From Bactericera cockerelli (lineage: Eukaryota; Arthropoda; Insecta; Hemiptera; Triozidae), in contig CM044958.1 in the NCBI GenBank assembly GCA_024516035.1, forward strand, positions 41,440,099 through 41,504,098: DNA of 64,000 nt, in the 5' to 3' direction. A program made the translations under genes and the position numbers. Of the stretch, positions 43,713-55,230 are shown piece by piece (the stretch's first letter is position 1; every line of letters begins with the position of its first letter). The notes beneath the pieces are model-generated. The model did not search any database and was not told the DNA's origin. It worked only from the letters and a program-made list of their open reading frames with translations.

Positions 43713-46559
43713 ATGGACAAAGAACTGGAAAAACAAATTCAACGGATTGTGCAGAAGAAGTTAGCGGAGTATGAAGCAAAGAACAAAACTTTGAAAGCTC
43801 AATTGTCAGAAGAAAAAGTCAAGCAGAGTGTCACCCTGGTAAAGCAGGTCAACAGTTTACCTCTACCAAGCGGATTGAAGCTCGACGGCAATGTCCGATC
43901 TAACATTGAACATTTCAGAAGAATGTGGAATAACTTTGAAACAGCTAGTGGCCTCCAAACAGAAACAAATGTTGTGAGAGTATCGACTATGTTGACAGCA
44001 ATAGGAGAAGAAGCAAGTATGAAGATATACAAACTAATAGAAAAACCAGAAGACAAAACAACGGAAGAAATCTTGAATATTTTGATCGAAAAGTTGACCC
44101 CTGAAGTGAACATCAGATATGAGCGCTATATTTATAATAGCATGAAACAGACAGAGGAAGAATCATATCAGGACTATTTTCTTAAACTGAAGACTCAAAG
44201 TAAATTGTGTGAATATAAGACCATGGAGGACGAACTTCTTTTAGACAAAATTATTTGTTCTATCAAAGATGTCAAACTGAGGGAAAAACTTTGGTTAAAG
44301 AAAAATATTGATCTTTCAGAAGCTATAAATATTTGCAAATCAAGTGAAGAAACAAAGAAACAGTTAGAATTTTTAGAAGATAAACAAAATGAAATCAACA
44401 AGGTGGAATTTAAAAACAAGAAATTCAGACATACGAAAAATCAGAAAAAATGTGCATACTGTGGCGGAGAATGGCATAATAAAATTGAGGAATGTCCTGC
44501 AAGAACTAGTATTTGTTATCAATGTGATAAAAAAGGACACTTTGCCACTGTTTGTAGACAAAGAAGAAATAACATAAAGTATGTTCATCATAATGTGCCA
44601 AACAATGATGATGTTGACCAGAATATATTACAAGTGAATCACTTTAAAGATCAAGGTGTATTTATCAATTTAAATGTAATCCTACCTAATAGCAAGGTTA
44701 AAACCACATCATTTCAATTAGACACTGGAGCTACATGTAGCATCATTGGCGAAAAAACACTATGTAACATATTGGAAGTAGAAAATATTCAGTTATGTTT
44801 GTCTAATGCTGTACTTCGAGCTGTCAACGGAACAACACTGGGTGTCAAAGGAAAGTACACTATGAAAATAAGAAAAGGCAAACATATTTTTCACTTGGAA
44901 TTTATTGTGGTAGACTACGATCACAAACCTTTACTTTCATACAAAGCATGTGATACTTTGAACCTGATAACCTACTGCCGTGAAGTTTTGAAAATATGTG
45001 AAATCAAGAACATACAAGAGAAACAACTCGAAAAAAATATACCTCATTCAACAAAGAAAATGGTTGAAAAGTATAAAGATGTATTTGAAGGCATAGGTGA
45101 AATAGCAGGTGAAGTTGACATTGATTTTTCAACTGAGGTAACACCAGTAAAACAAAGCCCACGTCGTGTTCCAATTGCCTTAAAAGATGACTTGAAGATG
45201 GAAATTGAGAATATGTTGAAAAATAATATAATCGTTGAGGAACCTGGATACACAGACTGGACAAGTAATGTGACTATTGTGAAGAGAAATAATAAACTGA
45301 GAGTATGTATTGATCCTACCCATCTGAATCGTGCCATCAAGGATACCAAACAGCAACTACCTACAATCGATGAAATAATTCCAGAGTTAAATAACGCAAA
45401 ATTATTTTCAACCATGGATGCGACAAGAGGATTTTGGCAAGTAAAATTAACTGAACGAAGCAGTAAATTAACAGCTTTTTGGACACCGTTCGGAAAATAC
45501 AGATACCTTAGACTTCCATTTGGTTTATCAACAGCCATGGAAATTTTTCAGAAGAAAATGTTAGAAGTAGTACATGGTTTGAGAGGTGTGTTTGTATTAG
45601 CGGATGACATTCTCATTGTTGGCTATGGTGATTCTCAAGAGGATGCTCAATGTGATCACGATAAAAATCTTGAAGCACTTCTTAAGAGGTTGAAAGAACG
45701 AAATGTTAAACTCAATCCAGATAAAACACATCTCTGTAAAAAAGAAATAAAATTTTATGGTCATATATTGACTTCTCAGGGAATCAAGGCAGACCCTAGC
45801 AAGATATCATCAATTGTCAATATGCCGAGACCTGAAAATAAAGAAGCTGTGATGAGATTTCTTGGAATGGTAACATATTTGTCAAGATATATAAACAAAT
45901 TATCTGATACAACAGAAGTTCTAAGAAAAATAACGCGAAATGGAGAAACATTTCAGTGGACTGATAATGAAGAAAAAGCATTTTTGAATATAAAAAATAT
46001 CATTGCAGATGCAACAAAATTGAAATATTTTGACCCAAAGAAACCTATTACTATTCAAGCTGATGCGTCTTCTTTTGCCCTTGGATGTGCCATTTTGCAA
46101 GAAGATCAACCTGTTGCTTACGCTTCTAAAATGTTAACATCAACACAGAAGAATTACGCACAGATTGAAAAAGAAATGCTTGCGATTGTGTTTGCATGTC
46201 AACGCCTTGACCAGTATATTTGTGGACAACCAAATGTTGTTATTGAGACAGACCACAGTCCATTAGTATCAATATTTAAAAAGCCATTGTTAAAAATTCC
46301 AAAACGTTTACAAAGTATGATATTGACCCTTCAAAGATATAATTTACTTGTAAAATATAAGAATGGTACAAGTATGTATCTGGCAGATACATTATCTCGT
46401 GCACCTGAGAGTTTGCAGAATATTGAAAAGCAAAATGACATATATAAAATTTCACAAGAAATAGATTTGTGTGAAACCGTCAGTACATTAAGAATAATTA
46501 ATACTGGTATAAATTACTATGATAACAAGATAGTTAAAATATCAGATGAATCAATTTAA
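43713..46559 (+). CDS. Gag-protease-RT-RNase H polyprotein (948 aa)
   Basis: A coiled-coil-like N-terminus and a gag region span residues 1-240. Two CCHC zinc knuckles follow (C247/C250/H255/C261 and C268/C271/H276/C281). The aspartic protease has LDTGATCSIIG (DTG at 337-339). Reverse transcriptase spans about 475-690 with catalytic D569 (FSTMDA) and LADD (D631, D632). The RNase H domain has D784, E819 and D847. Translation starts at the ATG 79 bp after the LTR. The frame ends at TAA 46557-46559 and reopens in the same frame directly after it, leading into the integrase. The stop may be inactivating. Readthrough is possible but unsupported. Confidence 0.93.
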   Translation: MDKELEKQIQRIVQKKLAEYEAKNKTLKAQLSEEKVKQSVTLVKQVNSLPLPSGLKLDGNVRSNIEHFRRMWNNFETASGLQTETNVVRVSTMLTAIGEEASMKIYKLIEKPEDKTTEEILNILIEKLTPEVNIRYERYIYNSMKQTEEESYQDYFLKLKTQSKLCEYKTMEDELLLDKIICSIKDVKLREKLWLKKNIDLSEAINICKSSEETKKQLEFLEDKQNEINKVEFKNKKFRHTKNQKKCAYCGGEWHNKIEECPARTSICYQCDKKGHFATVCRQRRNNIKYVHHNVPNNDDVDQNILQVNHFKDQGVFINLNVILPNSKVKTTSFQLDTGATCSIIGEKTLCNILEVENIQLCLSNAVLRAVNGTTLGVKGKYTMKIRKGKHIFHLEFIVVDYDHKPLLSYKACDTLNLITYCREVLKICEIKNIQEKQLEKNIPHSTKKMVEKYKDVFEGIGEIAGEVDIDFSTEVTPVKQSPRRVPIALKDDLKMEIENMLKNNIIVEEPGYTDWTSNVTIVKRNNKLRVCIDPTHLNRAIKDTKQQLPTIDEIIPELNNAKLFSTMDATRGFWQVKLTERSSKLTAFWTPFGKYRYLRLPFGLSTAMEIFQKKMLEVVHGLRGVFVLADDILIVGYGDSQEDAQCDHDKNLEALLKRLKERNVKLNPDKTHLCKKEIKFYGHILTSQGIKADPSKISSIVNMPRPENKEAVMRFLGMVTYLSRYINKLSDTTEVLRKITRNGETFQWTDNEEKAFLNIKNIIADATKLKYFDPKKPITIQADASSFALGCAILQEDQPVAYASKMLTSTQKNYAQIEKEMLAIVFACQRLDQYICGQPNVVIETDHSPLVSIFKKPLLKIPKRLQSMILTLQRYNLLVKYKNGTSMYLADTLSRAPESLQNIEKQNDIYKISQEIDLCETVSTLRIINTGINYYDNKIVKISDESI

Positions 46560-47882
46560 CGAATTAAAGAAGAAACAAATACTGATGGTCAACTTCAGCA
46601 TCTGAAGCAACAAATAATCAAAGGATGGCCAGAAGAAAAACACAAACTGTCCAATGAGTTAAAGTGCTTTTGGAATTACAGAGCCGATTTAACAATAGAA
46701 GATGGAATAATTCTAAAAGGAAATCAGATCTTAATTCCTGTCAAACTCAGAAAAGAATTTTTAAAAAAAATTCACTTAGGACATCTTGGAATAGAAGCTA
46801 CACAAAAGCTGGCTAAGGAAGTTGTGTTTTGGCCTAATTTGAACAATGAAATTAAAGATCTTGTGCAATCTTGTGAAACTTGTGCAAAATTATCTGCAAA
46901 TCAAAAGAGAATCGAAATGAAATCTTATGAAGTACCTAAAGAACCTTTTGAAATAATTAGCATGGATGTTTTCGAAGTAGACATTAAAGGAAAGAAAAGA
47001 AGATTCCTTGTCACGATTGATCATTACTCTGATTACTTCGAAATTGACGAATTAAAAGATTTAAGTTCAGCTTGTGTTATTCTCATCTGCAAGAGAAAAT
47101 TTAGTCGACATGGTATTCCCCGAACCGTTGTAACAGACGGCGCAACAAATTTTTCATCACAGGAGTTTAAGAAATTCAGTAATGATTGGGAGTTTAATCA
47201 TGTCATGTCAAGTCCGCATTACCCACAGTCTAATGGAAAAGCAGAATCCGCCGTCAAAGTAGTAAAAACACTTATAAAGAAAAGCATTGACAGCAACACA
47301 GACTTTTACCAAATGTTGTTGCTTCATAGAAATACACCGAATAAGACAAACTTCAGTCCTGCTAAAAGGTTAATGAACAGATGGCTGCGGTGTCACATAC
47401 CAAGTATAAACAAGGATCTTGAACCCATTGAGCAACAATGTGTACAGGACAAAATAAAAGAAAATAAAAACAAGGCAAAAATATATTATGATAAACATTC
47501 AGTTAGTAGACAAGACCTGGAGGTTGATGAAGATGTGTGGTATAAGAAAACGCCTGAAAGCGAAACTTGGTCTAAAGGTAAAATTGAGAGCAAAGATGGG
47601 AATAGATCATATACCGTGAGAACTTCAGACGGAGCTATGCTAAGGAGAAATGAAAAATTTATTAAACCAGATTCAACTCATCCTGAAACATCATCTTGTG
47701 AAAATGAAGAAAGAGGTGATGATGTAGTGGAATCTAGTCCAACTGAAGACAAAGAAAATGTTCAGAATCCCCCAAACCAGTCACCAACAATCATGTCTAA
47801 TGATAATGAAGATGAACGTCCAACACGTCAGAGGAGGCAAACCAAATTACCATCTAGATACAAGGATTATGTTTTTTACTGA
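46560..47882 (+). pseudogene. Integrase portion of the polyprotein, beyond the in-frame stop
   Basis: Same frame as the upstream ORF and open to TGA before the polypurine tract, with no ATG at its start. It has the HHCC zinc site (HLGH, then CETC), D (SMDVFEVD), D (VVTDGATNF) and E (NGKAESAV), with exactly 35 residues between the second D and the E. An acidic C-terminal tail ends in a basic TRQRRQTK segment. It lacks its own start, so it would be expressed only as part of the polyprotein. Confidence 0.88.
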
Positions 47883-47890
47883 AGAGGGGA

Positions 47891-48055
47891 TGTTACAGTA
47901 TGATGGCAATGCAGCCAGTAACTGAGTTAATTTTATAATTCTAGTTTTCGACCAACTTCTTTGATGGTCATTCTTTCCAAATAAATTGAACCTACAACTT
48001 TGTGAAAAGCTCTCCCAAATTATTTATTTACTAGTTTATTTGTCAAACTAAAATA
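47891..48055 (+). repeat. 3' LTR
   Basis: 165 bp. It matches the 5' LTR apart from the 8-bp length difference and is followed by the ctgac duplication. Confidence 0.92.
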
Positions 48056-48060
48056 CTGAC

Positions 48061-49197
48061 TATGCGGAGTTGTTTGTTACCAATACCTACCACAGCCCAA
48101 ACGGTAGCAGAGATCGGGATTTTCATGAGAATAGATCCCCAGACAGACATTCTACAATTCTACACCATGTACTTGTCCGAGCAAATGGAAAATAAACAAT
48201 ACCTTTACCTCAGGTGAGAATTCTCTGGTGTGACTACGGGGGAGGGGGGGGGGGGAGGTGAAGAAGGGTTATATTAATTAACCAATCGGCAATCCACTTT
48301 GTGGCCGTTCTCGTAACGCCAAAACCGGAGAAGAAAAGTTAGAAAAATTGGAGGGGCGAGGAGGAAGGCGAATAAAAACGGAACGAAATAAAATGTAAAA
48401 AATAATCTAAAATCATTTCAAACAATTTAGAATTTCAAAAATTGTTTAATGAAGAAATATTTTATTGAATTCACATTTTTAAATTCAAAATCCATTACAC
48501 ATAATTTAATTTGACATTCTAATGGTAGCTGACGAATAGCGAGGGATAGGAGGAGGGGAGGGGGGGGCTATATATAGGACACAGAAGGGTATTTTTATCC
48601 TTCCTTGAATAAAGGGTTGCTTCAGACGATTTTGCATCATGGGTCAACAAAAAAAAATACTTCCGCTTTTTAATATTAGAAATTTCTCGGAAGTAATAAT
48701 GTATTCTATTTTGATGGTAGTGGATGGAGTTTGCGGACCTAGTTCTAAAAAATTTCTTTCTTTTTTGATGCGGGGAGAGGGGGGATTAACAAATATTTTT
48801 ACGTAAAGTTTGAAATAAAATTTGTCGGCTATGTATTTTATACCCCATTTATCAGCTGCTTATACCTAAACTTTTGTCTCGAATATTGATGTCAGCTGTT
48901 TGAAATGAAAAAAAAAAACTTGGAACTCAGTTGAAAAATGATATTTTACTCGTAAGAACCACCACCAACACCCCGTACGCAAGTAGATTCGAATACCAGA
49001 ACCAAACGTGGAGGTGTGTATGTTGTACCGATTTGAAATGCAAAAGGTAAAATAACAAAACAATGATGGAACGAGTTTAAAAAAATTAAAATTAAATTAA
49101 ATATCCCACACAAATGACCCACCCGAACACCTTCTATAGTCCACACTCACTACACTCACAGATATATTTGTTGAAAATTACATGGCATGCACTTACA
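48061..49197. other. Non-coding DNA
   Basis: No gene recognised. Poly-G-rich spots lie at 48239-48256 and 48550-48567. The dispersed repeat ttagaaatttctcggaagta is at about 48676-48695. Confidence 0.5.
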
Positions 49198-49199
49198 TA

Positions 49200-50075
49200 C
49201 AGGGTGAGCATAAAGTCTCACCCCACCCCCCGTATCTCAAGAATGGCTGAAAATACAAGAAAACGCAAAAACCCGTATTGCTTAATTTTTGGGGGGATTA
49301 ATTTTCAGCCAAAAAAAATTTGCCTACAGGGCCCCAGTGAGGCTGGGCATGGACCAACTTTAAAATCTTAAATAAAATGGTATGTCTTGTGGCATATTGT
49401 TTTAAAGGTCTCATAGAGAGAATTTCATTACAACAAATTTCAGTGAGCTACGACTTACTGTTACAGGGTCGGACGTCCTGCGTAATATCCATATATTTTG
49501 ACCTATATCTCGTTGACCGTAAATTCCAGAAAAATGAAATTTGTTGATAATAACTCCTTATGGCAAGAACTTTCGAACAAGTTAAAACTTGATTTGTTTT
49601 TTCGTTAATTTTTTTCGGACTGTTCGTCCGGCTGGCTGACGAAACCGACCAGAAACTAATATCAACAGAGTATGTCGAGTTATACCTTTTTCGACAGGGC
49701 TTGTCATAAGGAGTTATTATCAACAAATTTCATTTTTCTATAATTTAGGGTTAACAAGTTATAGGTCAAAATATATGATTATTACGCAGGACGTTCGACC
49801 CTGTATCTCAAGAACGGTAAGTTGTAGCTCACTGAAATTTGTTGTAATGAAATTCTCTCTATGAGCCCTTTAAAACAATATGCCACAAGACATACCATTC
49901 TATTTAAGATTTTAAAGTTGGTCCATGCCCAGCCTGACTGGGGCCGTGTAGGCAAAAAAAATTTGGCTAAAAATTAATCTTCCTACAAATAAAGGAATAC
50001 GGGTTTTTGTGTTTTCTTGTATTTTCAGCCATTCTCGAGATACGGGGGGTGGGGTGAGACTTTATGCTCACCCTG
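49200..50075. mobile_element. Fold-back element, CAGGGTGAGC ends, TA flanks
   Basis: 876 bp. The arms (cagggtgagcataaagtctc and inverse) continue for roughly 350-400 bp around a central loop at about 49560-49700. A second CAGGGTC-type terminus lies inside each arm (49464 and about 49798). TA lies on both sides. No recognisable protein. Confidence 0.85.
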
Positions 50076-50120
50076 TATAAATAAAATGTAATGTATGATG
50101 ATACTCATGTATATGTTTTA

Positions 50121-50634
50121 TCCCCCAAAAAAACACTCCGTGTTCAAATAGTCGTCAAGTGTTGGAATGATTAAAAAGAACTGATATCAAAAACGTCAAT
50201 TTTCTATGTTTGAAGGAATTATTTTTTCACATAATTAGTCTCTTGATAATTCAAGCAAAATAATAGCCTCACAACAACAACACACCTTTGAGCAAACTTC
50301 GATTTTGTATTTTGAGAATTTAACCAAAAAGTAGCCACGCAACAAAACAATGCTCTTGTAAGAACAATGGTTCTGTAATTATGCAACATTGTTCTTACAA
50401 GAGCATTGTTTTGTTGTGTGGCTATTTTTTGGTTAAATTCTCAAAATACCAAATGGAAGTTTGCTCAAAGGTGTGTTGTTGTTGTGAGGCTATTATTTTG
50501 CTTGAATTATCAAGAGACTAATTATGTGAAAAATAATTCCTTCAAACATAGAAAATTGACGTTTTTGATATCAGTTCTTTTTAATCATTCCAACACTTGA
50601 CGACTATTTGAACACGGAGTGTTTTTTTGGGGGA
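50121..50634. mobile_element. 514-bp near-perfect palindrome
   Basis: Arms of about 250 bp begin tcccccaaaaaaacactccg, with about 20 bp between them. The arms differ at only a few positions. It is probably a fold-back MITE. No clear target duplication. Confidence 0.85.
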
Positions 50635-50639
50635 TATCA

Positions 50640-51331
50640 CTACTTTTTGATTTAATTGATTTTCCTTTGATAGATGAAATAAAAACTAATCAACAATCAA
50701 CAGATAAAAAAAAAGACTTTTCATTTAAGGATGTTGCGATACGCAGTAATATTATAAGACTATCATATAAAATGTTGGGTAATTTATATTGAAGTACGAG
50801 TAGTGAGGTGACACTACCTTGTTTAATGAAAAAAGTTATAATGAGTTGCATGCTCGAAAATTATATTGTGACCCAAGTACTATTCTGTAAATAATTACAA
50901 TTGCAAGGAGAAAAAAAAGATAGAAAAAAAAAACCTTGAAAAGATGCTGAAAGAATATTTCATAGTACATGCTGAAGAGAGGAGAAATATTGAGATAACA
51001 GGTGTACTCGTATTCCTTATTTGAGTGACACTAGAGCGTTCAGCAATTTTGTTGATCTTTTCAAAATTTGAAATCCACTGCCGAGGTTCACTAACAGAAA
51101 AGTACCCCTTTTCAGTATTTTTGGCAATAATTAGAGATGGATGATATCGAGTATTTCATAGAACTGGTACTTCAGTAATCGATTAATTAAAAGTACCGAG
51201 TATTTATCCAATTACTTTTGTACTTGGTTTTAGAGGTTATGAGAGCGGATGTAAATGGAATAATGGATTTGAGTAATCACTCAAGAACCAAGTACAAAAG
51301 CACTGGTTCTTTCATTATTCAGTACACTAAC
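50640..51331. other. Non-coding DNA
   Basis: No gene. The stretch 51133-51320 contains inverted ggtactt/aagtacc-type blocks related in style to 53645-53960. Confidence 0.45.
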
Positions 51332-51334
51332 TAA

Positions 51335-53356
51335 GGCAGGTCGTACACTGAAGAAACGCGTTTCACGAAACGCATTTCTTGAAACGTGAAATTTGGATTT
51401 CACAAAACTGATAGATTGAAATACACAGAGGCGCGTACACTGGGTTACAAGAAACTACAGTTTCTAGAAATGCATGAAACGCGTTTCGTTGAAACCGAAA
51501 TATTTGGTTTCGTGTGATTAAGTTTCGTGTGATCTATCGGTGATAATACTGATAATTAATTAATAGTATTTAACAGGCCGTAGAAGTTATTATTATTTTG
51601 TTGTTTTACTTCCGAGAAATTTCCAATATTAGAAATCGGAAGTATTGTGTTTGTTTTTGTAAAAAAAAAAATATTTTTTTGCAAATTTGGTTTTGTGTCC
51701 GTCTTTCGGTCTGTTAAAACGATTCCTTGTAACACTCAAATCTCGGTAACTACTCGACGGATTTTGATGAAATTTTGCACACATCTAGGAGACATTCTGT
51801 AGATGGTCCCATTTTAAATTCATCGAATTCGTACTAGTTCTGGGTGAAAGAGACCATGCGCCTGACCACTAACTTTTTACTTAAACGCTTATATCTCGTG
51901 AATGGTACACCCGATTTTGATGAAATTTTGTATATATATGCATATTATTGTTTTAGATATGCTATTTATATTATTTTTTAATTAATTATAATTTGACTCT
52001 GATATTTAAGAAAATCCGAAATTTTTGACAAAAAAGCCAAAAAATAAGAGGCTGTAGAAAAGTATCCCTGCATATATAATTAGAAGTTGAAAGAATATTC
52101 TAACAGGGACATTGTCCAAAGTAAATGGGAGATGGTGGCGCAAGAAGTGAACAGTACAGGTTGGTATTTTTCAAAGGTTTCTTATTTATTTATTTTTCAT
52201 GTCGGTAGACAATATCATATTCATCGGATGACATGACGAACGAAACTGAACTAAAAAAGTTTCACCAATGTGCGCGGTCTAGTGAAATGCGTTTCGTGAA
52301 ATTCGTTGCATGAATTGCGTTTCACGAAACGCATTTCTTGAAACGTGAAATTTGGATTTTATAAAACCAATAGATTGAAATACACAGAGGCGCGTACATT
52401 GGGTTACAAGAAACTACAGTTTCTAGAAATGCATGAAACGCGTTTCGTTGAAACCGAAATACTTGGTTTCGTGTGATTCAGTTTCGTGTGATCTCTCGGT
52501 GATAATTAATTAATAGTATTTAATAGGCCGAAGAGGTTATTATTATTTTGTTGTTTTACTTCCGAAAATTTCTAATATTAGAAATCGGAAGTATTGTTTT
52601 CGTTTTTGTAAAAAAAAAAAATTTTTTTTTTGCTCCGATTTCAATTTTTTTCATATTTCTGGACGTTTCATAACCTCCTGAGCAAATTTGGTTTTGTGTC
52701 CGTCTGTCGGTCTGTTAAAACGATTCCTTGTAACGCTCAAATCTCGGTAACTACTCGACGGATTTTGATGAAATTTTGCACACATCTAGGAGACATTCTG
52801 TAGATGGTCCCATTTTAAATTCATCGAATTCGTACTAGTTCTGGGTGAAAGAGACCATGCGCCTACCACTAACTTTTTACTTAAACGCTTATATCTCGTG
52901 AACGGTACACCCGATTTTGATGAAAATTTGTATGTATATGCATATTATTGTTTTAGATATGCTATGTATATATATTTTTTAATTAATTATAATTTGACTC
53001 TGATATTTAAGAAAATCCGAAATTTTTGACAAAAAAGTCAAAAAATAAGAGGCTGTAGAAAAGTATCCCTGCCTATATAATTAGAAGTTGAAAGAATATT
53101 CTAACAGGGACATTGTCCAAAGTAAATGTGAGATGGTGGCGCAAGAAGTGAACAGTACAGGTTGGTATTTTTCAAAGGTTTCTTATTTATTTATTTTTCA
53201 TGTAGGTAGACAATATCATCTTCATTGGATGACATGACGAACGAAACTGAACTAAAAAAGTTTCACCTATGTGCGCGGTCTAGTGAAATGCGTTTCGTGA
53301 AATTCGTTGCATGAATTGCGTTTCACGAAACGCGTTTCTTCAGTGTAGGACCTGCC
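51335..53356. mobile_element. Dimeric Harbinger-like TIR element, TAA target duplication
   Basis: Outer ends GGCAGGTCGTACACTGAAG and, inverted, GGCAGGTCCTACACTGAAG. TAA lies on both sides (51332-51334, 53357-53359). Two body copies of about 1 kb (51335-52318 and 52319-53356) are direct repeats that share one internal terminus (gcgtttcacgaaacgcattt at about 52318). The second keeps about 50 bp (around 52633-52690) that the first lacks. TAA plus GGC ends suit PIF/Harbinger. There is no transposase. Confidence 0.82.
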
Positions 53357-53644
53357 TAAATCTCACAATTTTGCATTCAGAACGTTTACAGGAGATGAAT
53401 CTCGGTTCACAAAATTTGTTGGGTGTTTTAGTTTCAAGTGTTTCAATAAATTAGAAGCTCCACCTTCTATTTTAAAAACTGAATTACATAATGTACATTT
53501 CTCTAAACCGTTCGATTGTTTGACAAAGAAGTTTCAAATAGAAGACTTGTTCCTACAAGACAAAGAGAAAAATATTAGGACACCGACAGCCTAAATATTA
53601 TTCATAGATAATATCGGAATAATTAAGTACCTCTCTCTGCTGTA

Positions 53645-53960
53645 CCCAGTTCTAGAGATGGGTATTTGGGTAGTATTGTAATTGTAATACCGAGTATTTC
53701 ATAGAACCGGTACCCGGTATGCTACCCGGCCCCGGTGTGTAATACCAAGTATTTAATAGAACCGGTACCCAGTACGGTACGCGGATCCAGTGTGTTATAC
53801 CGTCGCCAGTGTTGTGCATGGGTACAATTTTTTTGTACCCGGTACGGGTACAGGTACCTAGCAAAATTTTGTACCCGGTATGGGTACAGCTAATTTTATT
53901 TTGTGCCCGGTACGGGTACTTTTGTAACAGTACCCGGTATTTTTGGTACTTTTCGGGTAC
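53645..53960. repeat. Cluster of GGTACC/GGGTACC palindromic repeats
   Basis: Many copies of ggtacccggtacgggtac-type sequence lie in about 300 bp. The cluster begins after tctagagatgggtatttggg and has a second start at ccagtgttgtgcatgggtac, forms often seen at ends of hAT-like elements. No gene. Confidence 0.6.
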
Positions 53961-55094
53961 GTTATCCTTATCTATAGTAATAAGATTTGTCTAAATTATT
54001 TTAACGACCAAACTAAATAAAATACAAAATTAATAGTTAGCCTTTAATGAGGTCTTGAACTCCAAGTTTCAGGTTAAAAGTCTAGTAAGCTAGATTTTAG
54101 TATTATTTAAAATTACTATTAATGTTAATTTATTATTATTATCACAATCAGGAAATAAAAAAATACATTTATTAAAAATAAGGCTTACTCCTTTTTAACT
54201 TAAGTATGAATTTGTGAACAAAAAATAACTAGAATGTGAAAAAATAGTATTCTACCATATACTCGTATGTAAAACAAATTTGAAGAAAATCGGTTAAGTG
54301 GTTTTGGAGATACAAATGATGTAGTCGAAAAAATCAAAATTGCCACGTGTATACAATGTGAAACAATCACGAGGAATAATTGTGTCTATAATTGGCAGTG
54401 TTTTTTTTTTATATTTATATATATGGTACATTTTTGTAAATTTTGAATGAGATCTATGTAATTTACGATTCAAAATACAAAAGTATTGATCCAAATAAAT
54501 GCTTTATTTGGACTGTCAGTGGCCAGCGTAATAGTTGTATCTACTGCCCGTAGTCTAGACATTTCGAATTCGATTCCCGGTTGTTGCAGAAAAACGGACA
54601 ACTCTGTTTCGTGGTTTTGTTTACAATACAATTTTATTTATATTATGTGCCTGTGTACATGGTAGGTAGATGGAAATTCGATCTTGGTAAAATAAAGAGG
54701 GAAATGAAAGTGCCGCGTATTATTGTATGTACCGAAATTGCCTCTTACTATGGCTCTAAGAAATGTTGACCCATATATTTGCCTAACTTCGAGTTACTAA
54801 ACATGGTGTCAATTCAGCATAATCAGTAGGTAGATATAAACAGAAATGAGAAATTATACTAGATATAAATTTAATAATTATAAATTAATAAGCAAGCATA
54901 TATCCATGGAATATACCCTGAAAATTTCGGCTCGATTGGACAAAAAAAGCAACTTATATCATGTTACATACAAAGGTAGATGGATAATTAGATTGTGACA
55001 TGACTGTGACAAATCAATGTTGATCGAGTTAAACCATACTCACTTCGTTCGAAATTAAACGGTCATAGGAGGTTGACTCAAACTACCAACTACT
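53961..55094. other. Non-coding DNA with a tRNA-like fragment
   Basis: No gene. A degenerate tRNA-like piece (B box like GAATTCGATTCCC) is at about 54530-54595. Confidence 0.4.
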
Positions 55095-55230
55095 GTTTTT
55101 TTTTCTCACGAGGAAACCGGACATTCAAAGTACAGAGTAAAAAAAATCTACCTAGCCGGGATTCGAACCCAGGTCACCTTGCAAACTTTGTGTTTTACCT
55201 ACACCAGTCGACGACCACAGAGACTGCTCA
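55095..55230 (-). repeat. tRNA-derived SINE, diverged
   Basis: Family of 3499-3806: minus-strand B box GGGTTCGAATCCC and the body match tttgaatgtccggtttcctcgtgag. Confidence 0.6.

Larger units (their letters stand above)
43461..48055 (+). mobile_element. Ty3/gypsy (mag-like) LTR retrotransposon, nearly complete
   Basis: LTRs of 173 and 165 bp bound the element, with a 5-bp target duplication ctgac (43456-43460 and 48056-48060). The LTRs look identical except for one 8-bp duplication in the 5' LTR, which implies a recent insertion. The order is LTR, PBS, gag-PR-RT-RNaseH-IN in one frame, polypurine tract gaagagggga (47881-47890), LTR. There is no env-like ORF. A single in-frame TAA at 46557-46559 interrupts the polyprotein. 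The mag/K02A2.6-like assignment rests on gag and pol in one frame and on the integrase motifs. Confidence 0.93.

Noticed and set aside
49448..49726. 92-aa ORF in the loop of the 49200-50075 fold-back
   Set aside because: I looked for a transposase tail as in the 8911-9970 element but found no matching motif.
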